54,447 bases of DNA, taken from Paenibacillus nuruki (GTDB lineage Bacteria > Bacillota > Bacilli > Paenibacillales > Paenibacillaceae). The notes under the pieces were generated by a model that saw only the letters and a list, made by a program, of their open reading frames with translations, did no database searches and was not told the origin of the DNA. Shown here piece by piece: positions 35,301 through 45,174 of this stretch (the first letter of the stretch is position 1; every line of letters starts with the position of its first letter). The position numbers and the translations under genes were made by a program. Location of the stretch: positions 1-54,447 of the forward strand of contig NZ_MDER01000026.1 in the NCBI RefSeq assembly GCF_001721045.1. Direction: 5' to 3'.

Positions 35301-37355
35301 ATGAATCGGTTCATCCGGAATTCGGGTTTCTATTTAATTCTTTTTTTAGTCGTGGTGGGCATTGTACGTTACGTTAGTGACGGAAGCGAAGCTACCGATA
35401 ATCCAAGATATGATCAGCTTAAAGCAGCACTTGCTGCTGGTAATGTCTCCTCTGTTACGGTTCAGTTTGATAACTATGCGTATTTAGTTACAGGTGAATA
35501 CAAAACAAAACCAGCAGATGCGAAGTCGAATGCATTTTCTTCTTACATCCCTGCCACTGATGCAGCGATCAACGAGATCGAAACAGCTAGTGACAATGGG
35601 GGTACACAAGTAACCATTAAGCCGATGGAAGGCGACAGTATTTGGTTGTCATTCATCACTTCGATGATTCCACTTGTGATTATGTTTATTCTGTTCTTCT
35701 TCCTCTTCAATCAAGCTCAGGGTGGCGGCGGCAAAGTGATGAACTTTGGTAAGAGTCGTGCTCGCTTGTATAACGAAGAGAAGAAAAAAATTACATTCGA
35801 GGATGTAGCAGGGGCTGACGAAGAGAAACAAGAACTCGTCGAAGTTGTTGACTTCCTGAAAGATCCACGTAAGTTTAACGCCGTTGGAGCTCGTATTCCC
35901 AAAGGGGTACTTCTTGTAGGTCCTCCGGGTACTGGTAAAACATTGCTTGCTCGTGCAGTAGCAGGAGAAGCAGGCGTACCATTCTTCAGCATTTCCGGTT
36001 CTGATTTCGTAGAAATGTTTGTCGGTGTCGGTGCGTCGCGTGTACGTGATTTGTTTGAAAATGCGAAGAAAAATGCACCATGTATTATTTTCATCGATGA
36101 AATTGATGCTGTTGGTCGTCAACGGGGCGCAGGTCTTGGTGGCGGTCATGATGAGCGCGAACAAACGCTAAATCAACTTCTTGTTGAAATGGATGGATTT
36201 GGAGCAAACGAAGGTATTATTATCGTTGCTGCAACTAACCGTCCAGATATCTTGGATCCTGCATTGTTACGTCCAGGTCGTTTTGACCGTCAAATTACGG
36301 TGGATCGTCCAGACGTGAAAGGTCGCGAAGCTGTACTGAAAGTTCACTCACGTAACAAACCACTTACGTCTAACGTAAGATTGGATACAATTGCGAAACG
36401 TACAACAGGTTTTACAGGTGCAGATCTGGAGAACTTGATGAACGAAGCAGCATTGCTTGCTGCGCGTCGTAATCGTCGTGATATTTCGATGAATGAGGTT
36501 GATGAAGCTATTGACCGTATCATCGTAGGTACAGAAAAACGTAGTCGTGTTATTAGTGATCGTGAAAAACGTATCGTTGCTTATCATGAAGCGGGTCATA
36601 CGATTGTAGGTTATTTCTTGGAGCATGCGGATATGGTACACAAAGTAACAATCGTACCGCGTGGACGTGCTGGCGGGTATGTTATTATGCTTCCTAAAGA
36701 AGACCGTATGCTTGTAACGAAACAGGAATTGTTGGATAAAGTAACTGGTTTGCTAGGTGGACGTGTTGCTGAAGAATTATTTATCGGCGAGATTGGTACT
36801 GGAGCATATAGTGACTTCCAACAAGCAACTGGTATCGTACGTAGCATGATCGTTGAATACGGTATGAGTGAGAAGCTTGGACCGATGCAATTCGGTACTG
36901 CTCAAGGTCAAGTATTCTTGGGTCGTGATATCGGACACGAGCAAAACTATAGTGATAAAATCGCTTATGAGATCGATCAAGAAATGCACCGTTTTATTAC
37001 GGAATCTTACGAACGCTGTCGCGAATTATTGCAAAAGCATTCAAGAGAAATGCATTTGATTGCTCAAACATTGCTTGAAGTAGAAACATTGGATCTAGAA
37101 CAAATCAAAGAATTGATTGAAACTGGATCTTTAAGTGATACTGGCAATAGCGATGGTAATAGCGGTTCAGGGGAAACACCAGAAGGTGGCGAACCAACTG
37201 TAGATACAATCGGTGGTTCTTTGAGCTTGGAGAAAGATAACACTCCATCTACACCTGGATTGGGCAAAGACGGAGATATTCCGAATAGCCCTACTAATGG
37301 CCCTGGCGAAGATCGTGGACCAAATGGAACAGGTGGAAGTACACCCACTTCGTAA
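35301..37355 (+). CDS. ftsH: ATP-dependent zinc metalloprotease FtsH
   Basis: FtsH is the membrane-bound AAA+ protease that degrades misassembled membrane proteins and regulators. Two membrane helices (about 8-24 and 114-136) flank the extracytoplasmic part. The AAA+ domain has GPPGTGKT near 206, [11 protein letters not shown] and [18 protein letters not shown]; the protease domain has HEAGH near 428 and the third zinc ligand in SDFQQAT. The last 60 residues are a Gly/Pro/Ser/Thr/Asp-rich tail, probably disordered. At 684 residues it is slightly longer than B. subtilis FtsH because of this tail. GAGGAGGTAGG precedes the ATG. Confidence 0.96.
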   Translation: MNRFIRNSGFYLILFLVVVGIVRYVSDGSEATDNPRYDQLKAALAAGNVSSVTVQFDNYAYLVTGEYKTKPADAKSNAFSSYIPATDAAINEIETASDNGGTQVTIKPMEGDSIWLSFITSMIPLVIMFILFFFLFNQAQGGGGKVMNFGKSRARLYNEEKKKITFEDVAGADEEKQELVEVVDFLKDPRKFNAVGARIPKGVLLVGPPGTGKTLLARAVAGEAGVPFFSISGSDFVEMFVGVGASRVRDLFENAKKNAPCIIFIDEIDAVGRQRGAGLGGGHDEREQTLNQLLVEMDGFGANEGIIIVAATNRPDILDPALLRPGRFDRQITVDRPDVKGREAVLKVHSRNKPLTSNVRLDTIAKRTTGFTGADLENLMNEAALLAARRNRRDISMNEVDEAIDRIIVGTEKRSRVISDREKRIVAYHEAGHTIVGYFLEHADMVHKVTIVPRGRAGGYVIMLPKEDRMLVTKQELLDKVTGLLGGRVAEELFIGEIGTGAYSDFQQATGIVRSMIVEYGMSEKLGPMQFGTAQGQVFLGRDIGHEQNYSDKIAYEIDQEMHRFITESYERCRELLQKHSREMHLIAQTLLEVETLDLEQIKELIETGSLSDTGNSDGNSGSGETPEGGEPTVDTIGGSLSLEKDNTPSTPGLGKDGDIPNSPTNGPGEDRGPNGTGGSTPTS

Positions 37356-37378
37356 TCAATAACAAAAATGCAGTAAAT

Positions 37379-37416
37379 AAAAAGCCTGAAGATTAATAGG
37401 ATCTTCAGGCTTTTTT
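37379..37416 (+). terminator. Rho-independent terminator after ftsH
   Basis: AAAAGCCTGAAGAT (37380-37393) pairs with ATCTTCAGGCTTTT (37401-37414), with a 7-base loop and a six-T run. Confidence 0.9.
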
Positions 37417-37632
37417 GCGTTTAAAGCATTTGTTCAAATTCATAGATTGACAAGTGAGTATAGCATTGTGTACATTATTGGTTGAACCTGATCACAAATT
37501 TGACACAATTTACACGGTAGTACGGGATATTTTTCACAAACTATTCGATCAGAAAGCTATAACTACCTTAGAACATACTTCTCTGCCAAACATTGTGAAA
37601 TGAATCTCAATCAATTTGAAGGAGTGATTACG

Positions 37633-38577
37633 ATGGAAGCGTTAGCACTGGAAAAGAAAGCAGAACGGGATGCACAGCTCAAGGAACGTCTTTTAAAATT
37701 AAAAAAGGAGCGCAATGCTATTATTCTAGCTCATTATTATCAACGGGATGAGATTCAAGAAGTGGCAGATTTCCGTGGCGATTCTTTTTTGTTAGCGCAA
37801 AAAGCAGCTCAGACTGAAGCGGATACGATTGTGTTTTGTGGAGTTCACTTTATGGGTGAAAGTGCTAAAATTCTAGCACCTAACAAAACAGTGATTATCC
37901 CTGATGAGCGGGCAGGTTGTCCAATGGCAGATATGGTCAATGTAGATGGTCTGCGTCGATTAAAAGAAAAACATCCTAATGCTAAAGTGGTTACTTATAT
38001 TAATTCATCTGCTGAGATCAAAGCAGAAACAGATATCTGCTGTACTTCGGCAAATGCGGTGAAAGTCATTCAGTCCGTTGATTCCGACGAAATCATTTGG
38101 GTTCCTGATAAAAATTTAGGGCACTATGTACAACAGCATACCGATAAAAAGATGATTATCTGGGAAGGGTATTGTAACACTCATGATATGTTGACGGTCA
38201 AAGACGTGATGGAGATGAAAGCGAAACATCCTCATTCTGAATTTGTTGTTCATCCTGAATGTCGGCCAGATGTTGTTGCTTTAGGTGACTTTGTAGGTAG
38301 CACAACAGCGATTATCAAATATTGCAAAGAATCGCCTTGTCAGGAGTTTATCGTAGGGACAGAAGATGGTACGGGTTATCAGCTTCGCAAAGACAGCCCT
38401 GATAAAGCATTTCGCTTTGCTAGCAAATATTTAGTATGCCCTAATATGAAAGTGAATAATTTAAAAAAATTAGTCAATTGCTTAGAGCAGATGAAACCTC
38501 AAATCTATGTACCACCTGCTGTTGCTGATCAAGCTCGTGTTTCTTTGGAACGTATGCTACAAGTATCTTCATCTTGA
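37633..38577 (+). CDS. nadA: Quinolinate synthase A
   Basis: NadA condenses iminoaspartate with dihydroxyacetone phosphate to quinolinate, using a [4Fe-4S] cluster. Key segments are AHYYQRDEIQEVADF (about 34-48), FCGVHFMGESAKIL, the cysteine in RAGCPMADMV, HPECRPDVV and the C-terminal NCLEQM. ATG 37633 has AAGGAG nine bases upstream and gives 314 residues; the frame runs back to 37600 without family support. It is the first gene of nadA-nadB-nadC. B. subtilis has these genes at a different locus in the order nadB-nadC-nadA. Confidence 0.94.
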   Translation: MEALALEKKAERDAQLKERLLKLKKERNAIILAHYYQRDEIQEVADFRGDSFLLAQKAAQTEADTIVFCGVHFMGESAKILAPNKTVIIPDERAGCPMADMVNVDGLRRLKEKHPNAKVVTYINSSAEIKAETDICCTSANAVKVIQSVDSDEIIWVPDKNLGHYVQQHTDKKMIIWEGYCNTHDMLTVKDVMEMKAKHPHSEFVVHPECRPDVVALGDFVGSTTAIIKYCKESPCQEFIVGTEDGTGYQLRKDSPDKAFRFASKYLVCPNMKVNNLKKLVNCLEQMKPQIYVPPAVADQARVSLERMLQVSSS

Positions 38578-38598
38578 ACGATTGAGAGGGAACAGATT

Positions 38599-40245
38599 AT
38601 GATTCCGAGTCGCCTGATAGATTATCATCTGAGTGAATATATTCACAAACAAGTCGATGTTATTATTATAGGTTCAGGAATTGCAGGATTGTTTGCTGCT
38701 ATTTCGGCAAGTGAATATAAGCACGTTCTTATGATCACAAAGAAATCATTATTAGACAGTAATACTCGTTATGCTCAAGGCGGGATTGCAGCGGTGATAG
38801 CAGCAGACGATTCTCCTCTTTATCACCGTCAAGATACATTGCTTGCAGGAGCTGGTCTTTGTTCCTCGTCTGCCGTAGATGTGCTTGTGCAAGAAGGGCC
38901 AGCAGGTGTACAGGAACTGATTCGTCTAGGCACTTTATTTGATACGATTGACGGACAATTGGAGTTAACACGAGAAGGGGCTCATAGTCATCGCCGTATT
39001 TTACATGCAAATGGGGATTCTACAGGATATGAGATTGTTAGAGCATTATCTCAGCATGTGGCTGAACACCCACGTATTGAAGTTTGGGATGAGCATTTGG
39101 CAATTGATCTAGTCACGCATCACAATGAATGTACAGGCGTCATCGTAAAGCAACCAGATGATCGTCTCATCTATGTCCAAGCAGAAGCGACTGTGATCTG
39201 TTCAGGAGGTAGTGGACAGCTATATCAATATACGACGAATCCTGATGTGGCTACAGGTGATGGAGTGGCGATGGCTTACCGCGCAGGAGCACAGGTACGA
39301 GATATGGAATTTATTCAATTTCATCCGACTGCTTTATGTTATCCAGGTGCACCGCGATTTCTGATCTCAGAAGCGTTACGTGGTGAAGGAGCTATTTTGC
39401 GTAATCATACAGGTGAAGCTTTTATGGCAAATTACCATCTGTTAAAAGAACTGGCACCTCGAGATATCGTAGCTAGAGCGATCATCAGTGAAATGGAAAA
39501 AGAAGAAAGTACTTGTGTCTATCTGGATATCACACATGAGTCTGAAGAGACATTGAAACGCCGTTTTCCTACTATTTTTGCAACCTGTATGAGTTATGGA
39601 TTAAATATAGCTCAAGACTGGATTCCTGTGGCACCTGCGGCTCATTATATGATGGGCGGTATCAAAACCGATCTTCAAGGAGCAAGTAGTGTGCAGCGAT
39701 TATTTGCTTGTGGTGAAGTCTCTTCTACAGGTATTCATGGGGCAAATCGATTAGCAAGTAATTCATTATCCGAAGCGATTGTTTTTGGCAAACGGGTAGT
39801 TCAGCAAATTCTTCAACTACCTCCACTGGTTGAACCCGAGCAAGAATCTTCTTTATCAGCAAAAGATATGCTTTCTTATGATAAGAATGTACCTGAATTC
39901 ACAAACTCTGCCGAACAATGGATCAGTTGGCGCTTAGAGCTCCAACAGATTATGGGACAGTACGCTGGACTTCGTCGTACCTCTGTATCTCTTCAAGAAG
40001 GCTTAACTAAGCTTGAAGCATTAGGGATTATTTTTGAATATCCAATGAATACAAAGGAAGCTATCGAGCTGTCCAATATGTTGACATGTGCTTTGCTTGT
40101 GATGCGTTCAGCATTGTATCGGGAAGAAAGTCGTGGCGGACATTATCGAGAAGATTTTCCAGAGCGTAATGATACAGATTGGCAACAGCATATTGTGCAA
40201 CAGATTCATCAAGGGCTAACAAAGGAGAGTAGTGATGATGTTTAA
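38599..40245 (+). CDS. nadB: L-aspartate oxidase
   Basis: NadB oxidises L-aspartate to iminoaspartate, the substrate of NadA. This FAD flavoprotein of the succinate dehydrogenase family has the dinucleotide motif IIGSGIAGLFAAISA (about 22-36), RYAQGGIAAV (about 53-62), QFHPTALCYPG and the FAD-contact GANRLASNSLSEAIVFG. It is full length at 548 residues. GAGGGAAC precedes the ATG. Its stop overlaps the nadC start. Confidence 0.95.
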   Translation: MIPSRLIDYHLSEYIHKQVDVIIIGSGIAGLFAAISASEYKHVLMITKKSLLDSNTRYAQGGIAAVIAADDSPLYHRQDTLLAGAGLCSSSAVDVLVQEGPAGVQELIRLGTLFDTIDGQLELTREGAHSHRRILHANGDSTGYEIVRALSQHVAEHPRIEVWDEHLAIDLVTHHNECTGVIVKQPDDRLIYVQAEATVICSGGSGQLYQYTTNPDVATGDGVAMAYRAGAQVRDMEFIQFHPTALCYPGAPRFLISEALRGEGAILRNHTGEAFMANYHLLKELAPRDIVARAIISEMEKEESTCVYLDITHESEETLKRRFPTIFATCMSYGLNIAQDWIPVAPAAHYMMGGIKTDLQGASSVQRLFACGEVSSTGIHGANRLASNSLSEAIVFGKRVVQQILQLPPLVEPEQESSLSAKDMLSYDKNVPEFTNSAEQWISWRLELQQIMGQYAGLRRTSVSLQEGLTKLEALGIIFEYPMNTKEAIELSNMLTCALLVMRSALYREESRGGHYREDFPERNDTDWQQHIVQQIHQGLTKESSDDV

Positions 40246-41101
40246 CGGATACGAAGACAATCTAATACAATGGATCAAATCATGGCTAAACGAAGATGTA
40301 GGCGCTGGAGATATCACTACAGCAACTACAGTTCCACAAGGACATAGCAGTTGCGCTGTTATTCATGCTAAACAAGATGGAATACTTGCGGGGCTCCCGG
40401 TAGCGGAGTTAGTATTTCGCACAGTTCATCCTGATCTGAAGTTTCAACCTATCGCTCAAGAAGGACAAAAGCTACACAAAGGTGATATCATTGCAGAAGT
40501 AGAAGGTAGTACACATCATCTATTAACAGGAGAACGTCTAGCACTTAATTTATTGCAACGGATGTCGGGGATCGCTACTCGTACTCGCGAATATGTAGAT
40601 GCTATTCAAGATTTGCCGGTAAGATTGGTAGATACACGTAAGACCACACCGGGACATCGTATGCTTGAGAAATATGCTGTACGTGTTGGTGGCGGACATA
40701 ATCATCGTTTTGGACTTTATGATGCTGTGATGATTAAAGATAATCATATCAAAGCAGCAGGCGGAATCACCGAAGCGGTCAACTCAGCTCGTCACCAGAT
40801 TCCGCACACAATGACGATTGAAGTCGAGACTGAAAGTATAGAACAAGTACAAGAAGCTTTGACTGTTGGAGCAGATATCATTATGCTTGATAATATGTCA
40901 CCAGAACGTATGCAAGAAGCAGTGCATATGATTCGTGAGCAAGCCCCCCATGTCAAAATTGAAGCATCGGGCAATGTATCGTTAAACACAATTTATAACT
41001 TAGCAGCCACAGGCGTTGATATTATATCTGTAGGACGACTGACGTATTCTTTTGAAAATCTGGATATTAGTCTGGATTTGGGTGCGAAGAAAGGGGAGTG
41101 A
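40235..41101 (+). CDS. nadC: Nicotinate-nucleotide pyrophosphorylase (carboxylating)
   Basis: NadC turns quinolinate and PRPP into nicotinate mononucleotide, the last step of the operon's pathway. Motifs include NEDVGAGDITTATTV near 19-33, DTRKTTPGHRMLEKYAV and GGGHNHRFGLYDAVMIKDNH. Three starts are possible (GTG 40232, ATG 40235, ATG 40238); AAAGGAG (40221-40227) best fits 40235, for 288 residues. The start overlaps the nadB end by 11 bases, so the genes are coupled. coaX follows after six bases. Confidence 0.94.
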   Translation: MMFNGYEDNLIQWIKSWLNEDVGAGDITTATTVPQGHSSCAVIHAKQDGILAGLPVAELVFRTVHPDLKFQPIAQEGQKLHKGDIIAEVEGSTHHLLTGERLALNLLQRMSGIATRTREYVDAIQDLPVRLVDTRKTTPGHRMLEKYAVRVGGGHNHRFGLYDAVMIKDNHIKAAGGITEAVNSARHQIPHTMTIEVETESIEQVQEALTVGADIIMLDNMSPERMQEAVHMIREQAPHVKIEASGNVSLNTIYNLAATGVDIISVGRLTYSFENLDISLDLGAKKGE

Positions 41102-41107
41102 CGCACT

Positions 41108-41920
41108 TTGATAGTTGTGATTGATATTGGAAATACGAATATTGTGTTGGGCGTATATCAAGGAGAACAATTGCTTCATCATTTCCGTATCAATACGAAT
41201 CGTCAAGCTACACCGGATGAATATGGAGTGATGGTGCATAACCTTTTTCAGATGTCCAATATTGTGATTGATCATATTCAAGGAATTATTATTTCTTCTG
41301 TTGTGCCTCCAATTATGAACACGCTAGAAGAAATGTGTAGAAAATATTTACATCATACTCCTATGATTGTCGGACCGGGCATACGCACCGGTCTGAACTT
41401 GCGTTATGAGAACCCACGCGAAGTGGGAGCAGATCGGATTGTTAACGCAGTAGCCGCTGTTGCAAAATATGGTGGTCCTGTTATTGTTGTTGATTTTGGT
41501 ACAGCGACTACATTTGATTGTATTGACAGTAAAGGTGATTATCTAGGCGGCGCAATCGTCCCTGGAATTGGGATTTCTACAGAAGCTTTGTATCAACGAG
41601 CTTCCAAGTTACCGAATATTGAATTAGAGAAACCTAAAAAAGTCATCGGACGTAATACCGTTCATGCCATGCAATCTGGTATTATATATGGATACGCTGG
41701 ACAAGTGGATGGAATCGTCAAACGAATTCATGCTGAAATGGGTGTGATTGGTAAAGTCGTGGCTACTGGTGGTTTGGCAGAACTGATTTCCAGTGAAACC
41801 GAAACGGTCGATGAAGTGAATCCGATGCTTACACTTGAAGGATTACGTTTGATTTATGAGCGTAATGTAATAACCACACCGATAGACAAAACTTTTGGTA
41901 CGCCTAAAGCGTCTAAATAA
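41108..41920 (+). CDS. coaX: Type III pantothenate kinase
   Basis: CoaX phosphorylates pantothenate, the first step of CoA synthesis. It is an ASKHA-fold enzyme: the phosphate loop is [14 protein letters not shown] (about 5-18), with [11 protein letters not shown] (about 106-116) and DFGTATTFD (about 128-136). Full length at 270 residues. The start is TTG 41108 behind GGGGAG. It is probably the last gene of the nad operon or coupled to it, and precedes hslO as in B. subtilis. Confidence 0.94.
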   Translation: MIVVIDIGNTNIVLGVYQGEQLLHHFRINTNRQATPDEYGVMVHNLFQMSNIVIDHIQGIIISSVVPPIMNTLEEMCRKYLHHTPMIVGPGIRTGLNLRYENPREVGADRIVNAVAAVAKYGGPVIVVDFGTATTFDCIDSKGDYLGGAIVPGIGISTEALYQRASKLPNIELEKPKKVIGRNTVHAMQSGIIYGYAGQVDGIVKRIHAEMGVIGKVVATGGLAELISSETETVDEVNPMLTLEGLRLIYERNVITTPIDKTFGTPKASK

Positions 41921-41980
41921 AAATAGAAGAACCATGCTCATTGGAAAATACAGCAAGAGCAACGAGAGGAGCCATTACAA

Positions 41981-42877
41981 ATGGAAAATCAACAACACAC
42001 AAAACCGGACCTTGTTGTCCGTGGTATAGCATTAGGTGGTAAAGTACGTGCATTTGCTATTCGCTCTACTCATTTAGTCGAGGAAGCACGTCAACGTCAT
42101 GATACATGGCCTACAGCAACAGCAGCAATGGGTCGTACGCTGACAACAGCTGCAATGATGGGTGCTATGCTTAAAGGCGAAGAAAAATTAACATTACAAG
42201 TAAAAGGTGACGGCCCGATCGGTCAGATCGTAGCGGATGCTAATGCCAAAGGCGAAGTTCGTGGATATGTTGATCATCCACATGTTCATTTGCCAAGTAA
42301 TGCGATGGGTAAATTGGATGTAGCAGGAGCAGTAGGTACAGAAGGCTTTGTATATGTAATCAAAGATTTGGGACTTAAAGATCCTTATCGTGGAAGTGTG
42401 CCGATTATTTCAGGAGAGCTAGGCGAAGATTTCACGTACTATTTTGCGAAGTCTGAACAGACTCCATCTGCGGTAGGTATTGGCGTACTTGTAGATACAG
42501 ACAACTCTGTTATTGTAGCCGGCGGATTTATTATTCAATTGTTACCCGGTCTTACCGATGCAGAAATTGACCAAATCGAACAATCGATCAGCACGTTGCC
42601 ACCTGTAACGACTCTTTTAGCAGAAGGATTAGAGTTAGAAGAACTGTTACGCCGTGTTGTGCCTGATGCTCAAGTGATGGAAACATCAGATGTGCGATTC
42701 TATTGCCCTTGTTCTCGTGAACGTGTAGAACAGACGTTGATGAGTCTAGGTGAATATGAATTGACGCAATTGATCGAAGAAGATGGACAAGCAGAAGTAG
42801 TATGTCATTTCTGCGGTGAAAAGCATTTATTCAATCGTCAAGATCTGGAATCTATTCTTGCTGAAGCTAAAAGTTAA
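41981..42877 (+). CDS. hslO: Redox-regulated chaperone Hsp33
   Basis: Hsp33 is a holdase activated by oxidation, which releases zinc from four cysteines. These are visible as CPC near 244-246 (YCPCSRERV) and CHFC near 276-279 (VVCHFCGEKH). The N-terminal domain has TLQVKGDGPIGQIVADANAK. Length is 298 residues. GAGAGGAG precedes the ATG. It lies between coaX and a parvulin-like gene, as in B. subtilis (yacC-yacD). Confidence 0.95.
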   Translation: MENQQHTKPDLVVRGIALGGKVRAFAIRSTHLVEEARQRHDTWPTATAAMGRTLTTAAMMGAMLKGEEKLTLQVKGDGPIGQIVADANAKGEVRGYVDHPHVHLPSNAMGKLDVAGAVGTEGFVYVIKDLGLKDPYRGSVPIISGELGEDFTYYFAKSEQTPSAVGIGVLVDTDNSVIVAGGFIIQLLPGLTDAEIDQIEQSISTLPPVTTLLAEGLELEELLRRVVPDAQVMETSDVRFYCPCSRERVEQTLMSLGEYELTQLIEEDGQAEVVCHFCGEKHLFNRQDLESILAEAKS

Positions 42878-42891
42878 GGAATACGAAATAT

Positions 42892-43800
42892 ATGACTAGA
42901 GGCAGATCACCTGTATGGACAGCCGTCTTGGTCTTATTATCTGTAATTATTATGCTGCTCGGTGCCTTTTGGGTGATCCGGGCAGTTCAACATTCTAGCT
43001 CTTCTACAGTAGCGATGGTAGGTAATGAGTCGATCAGTGAACAAGAATGGGTTAATGAATTGAAGCGAAGATATGGCAAAGAAATTTTGACACAAATGCT
43101 GAATCATCAAGCGGTCAAGCTTGAAGTGCAAGTACGCCATATCGCAGTTACTGAAGAAGAGATTCAAGATGATCTAGCAGAGCGTATTAGCGGATATTCT
43201 TCACCAGCAGACTTTTATCAAGAAATGAATACTCAATTTGGATTAAGTGCAGATGATCTGAGACAAGAATCTGAATATCAGATTGAACTGGAAAAGATCG
43301 CTACAGCAGATATCAAAATTACAGATGCAGAAGTGGATGCGTACTTGAAGCAATACGAACAATCGATGCAAAAGCATCAATTTGATTTGGCGTGGATTGA
43401 ATTAGACACTGAAGAATCAGCGCAACAAGCGATAGAACGTATCGATCAAGGAGAAGTGTTCTCCTCAGTTGCACAATCGATGTCAGTGGATACATTTTCA
43501 GCACCACAAGGTGGAGCACTTGGATGGATCGATCAAGATGATCCTTTTCAACCACCTGAATTGTTAAAAGCTATTCAAGATATGCAAGCAGGTGATGTTG
43601 TTGGACCGATTACATTAAGTACAGGTCATTATGCGATTGTACAAGTCACCGATATTCGTCCAGCTCCTTCTGCCAAGCAGAGCATGAGCCGGGAGACTGC
43701 AAGACGCAAAATTGCTCTAGGACAAGCCAAACCTTTAAATGAAATTGAGCAACAATTAAGAGAAAAATATAATGCGTACATTTTATCTGTGGCAGAATAA
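42892..43800 (+). CDS. Membrane-anchored PpiC-type peptidyl-prolyl isomerase (YacD-like)
   Basis: This protein has an N-terminal membrane anchor (about 9-30, no lipobox), a SurA-like N-terminal region (about 40-155) and a parvulin-like domain (about 160-256, ending GHYAIVQVTDIRP). It is probably an extracytoplasmic folding helper. It corresponds by position to B. subtilis yacD, directly after hslO (14 bases). The parvulin domain is more divergent than in the lipoprotein at 25616, so catalytic activity is uncertain. Length is 302 residues. Confidence 0.85.
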   Translation: MTRGRSPVWTAVLVLLSVIIMLLGAFWVIRAVQHSSSSTVAMVGNESISEQEWVNELKRRYGKEILTQMLNHQAVKLEVQVRHIAVTEEEIQDDLAERISGYSSPADFYQEMNTQFGLSADDLRQESEYQIELEKIATADIKITDAEVDAYLKQYEQSMQKHQFDLAWIELDTEESAQQAIERIDQGEVFSSVAQSMSVDTFSAPQGGALGWIDQDDPFQPPELLKAIQDMQAGDVVGPITLSTGHYAIVQVTDIRPAPSAKQSMSRETARRKIALGQAKPLNEIEQQLREKYNAYILSVAE

Positions 43801-43850
43801 AATATTTATTCAATCTTAGCGATTTCATGTTATTTTTGCTAAATGCTAGA

Positions 43851-43879
43851 TTGACAACGCTGTGACAGATTGATAATAT
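43851..43879 (+). promoter_or_regulatory. SigA promoter of cysK
   Basis: TTGACA (43851-43856) and TAATAT (43874-43879) are separated by 17 bases. A leader of about 100 bases follows before cysK; I see no confident riboswitch or T-box in it. Confidence 0.7.
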
Positions 43880-43987
43880 AAAAGTATATTAAAACCTACT
43901 ATTTTACTCGGAATAGCGTAGATTAGACATATAGAATAGAGTTCGTATTCACAGCTACGTTCTATCATTTGAAGGAGGGCTATAGGC

Positions 43988-44926
43988 ATGGCAAAAGTCG
44001 TCAATAACATCACAGAACTTATCGGAGGAACACCGCTAGTTAAGTTGAATAGTATCGTTCCTGAAGGAAGCGCAGATATCTATCTGAAGCTTGAATATCA
44101 GAATCCGGGTTCCAGTGTCAAAGACCGAATTGCAATCAGCATCGTAGAAGAAGCGGAAAAACAAGGTTTACTCAAACCTGGTGGTACGATTGTTGAAGCA
44201 ACTAGTGGTAACACAGGTATTGGACTAGCTATGGTCGCTGCTGCTAAAGGATATAAATGTGTAATTGTAATGCCTGAGACAATGAGCATAGAGCGTCGCA
44301 ATTTGCTGCGTGCATATGGAGCAGAATTGGTTCTTACTCCTGGATCAGAAGGTATGAATGGAGCAGTCAAAAAAGCAGAAACGATTTTGAGTGAAAATCC
44401 AGATTACTTTATTGCAGAACAATTTAAAAATAAAGCGAATGTTAAAATTCACCGTGAAACAACAGGCCCTGAAATTGTAGAAGCGATCGGTTCGATCGGT
44501 GGAACATTGGATGCTTTTGTAGCAGGTATCGGTACAGGTGGTACTATTTCTGGTGCGGGTGAAGTTTTGAAAGAATCTTTCCCAGAGATCAAAATTTATG
44601 CAGTAGAACCAGCAGCTTCTCCTATTTTGGCAGGTGGTCAACCAGGCCCTCACAAAATTCAAGGAATCGGCGCTAACTTTATTCCTGAAATTTTGAACCA
44701 AAACATTTACGATGAAATTATTCATGTTGAAAATGAAGAAGCCTTTGAATGGGCTCGTCGTGTAGCTAAAGAAGAAGGGATTCTTACAGGTATTTCTTCC
44801 GGTGCAGCGATCAAAGCCGCTCTTCAAGTGGCTAAAGAGTTAGGTACAGGTAAACGTGTCGTTGTGATTATCGCAAGTAACGGTGAACGTTACCTTAGTA
44901 CACCGCTATACAACTTCGAATCGTAA
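43988..44926 (+). CDS. cysK: Cysteine synthase A (O-acetylserine sulfhydrylase)
   Basis: CysK makes cysteine from O-acetylserine and sulfide; the B. subtilis enzyme also takes part in CymR control. The PLP lysine lies in [11 protein letters not shown] (about 36-46), followed by the substrate loop [10 protein letters not shown] (about 70-79) and the phosphate-binding [10 protein letters not shown] (about 177-186). Full length at 312 residues. AAGGAGGGC precedes the ATG. It has its own promoter and terminator, so it is probably a single-gene unit. Confidence 0.96.
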   Translation: MAKVVNNITELIGGTPLVKLNSIVPEGSADIYLKLEYQNPGSSVKDRIAISIVEEAEKQGLLKPGGTIVEATSGNTGIGLAMVAAAKGYKCVIVMPETMSIERRNLLRAYGAELVLTPGSEGMNGAVKKAETILSENPDYFIAEQFKNKANVKIHRETTGPEIVEAIGSIGGTLDAFVAGIGTGGTISGAGEVLKESFPEIKIYAVEPAASPILAGGQPGPHKIQGIGANFIPEILNQNIYDEIIHVENEEAFEWARRVAKEEGILTGISSGAAIKAALQVAKELGTGKRVVVIIASNGERYLSTPLYNFES

Positions 44927-45049
44927 TTAGAACTATCGGATGATCTACAGTATCTTTATTGATATGAAGATGTTTCCGTATTGAGATCAAGTAGTATGAT
45001 ACACTGATCTTTTGTTCTAAGATGTTATATTCGAATATATATGGATCTC

Positions 45050-45094
45050 AAGCTTCTACCTTTGTCTACACGGCATAAGGCTAGAAGCTTTTTT
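45050..45094 (+). terminator. Rho-independent terminator after cysK
   Basis: AAGCTTCTA (45050-45058) pairs with TAGAAGCTT (45082-45090), with an inner CTT / AAG pairing, and is followed by TTTTT. Confidence 0.8.
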
Positions 45095-45174
45095 ATATTC
45101 CGCATCTTCTCATTCGATCCGTGCTTTAGTATACTAACGACAATGAATAGATCATCAGGTTGGAGGAAGATCGA

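Noticed and set aside
37064-37348. A 94-codon proline-rich minus-strand frame
   Set aside because: It mirrors the low-complexity tail of FtsH and has no ribosome binding site.
37430-37632. A NiaR (YrxA) operator before nadA
   Set aside because: A regulator is expected for nad genes, but I cannot recall the binding motif well enough and saw no convincing palindrome. A weak TTGACA-18-TACATT promoter is all I noted.
43880-43987. A CymR site or S-box/T-box in the cysK leader
   Set aside because: The leader has a short imperfect hairpin near AGAATAGA / TTCTAT but lacks conserved riboswitch or T-box sequences, and the CymR motif match was not convincing.
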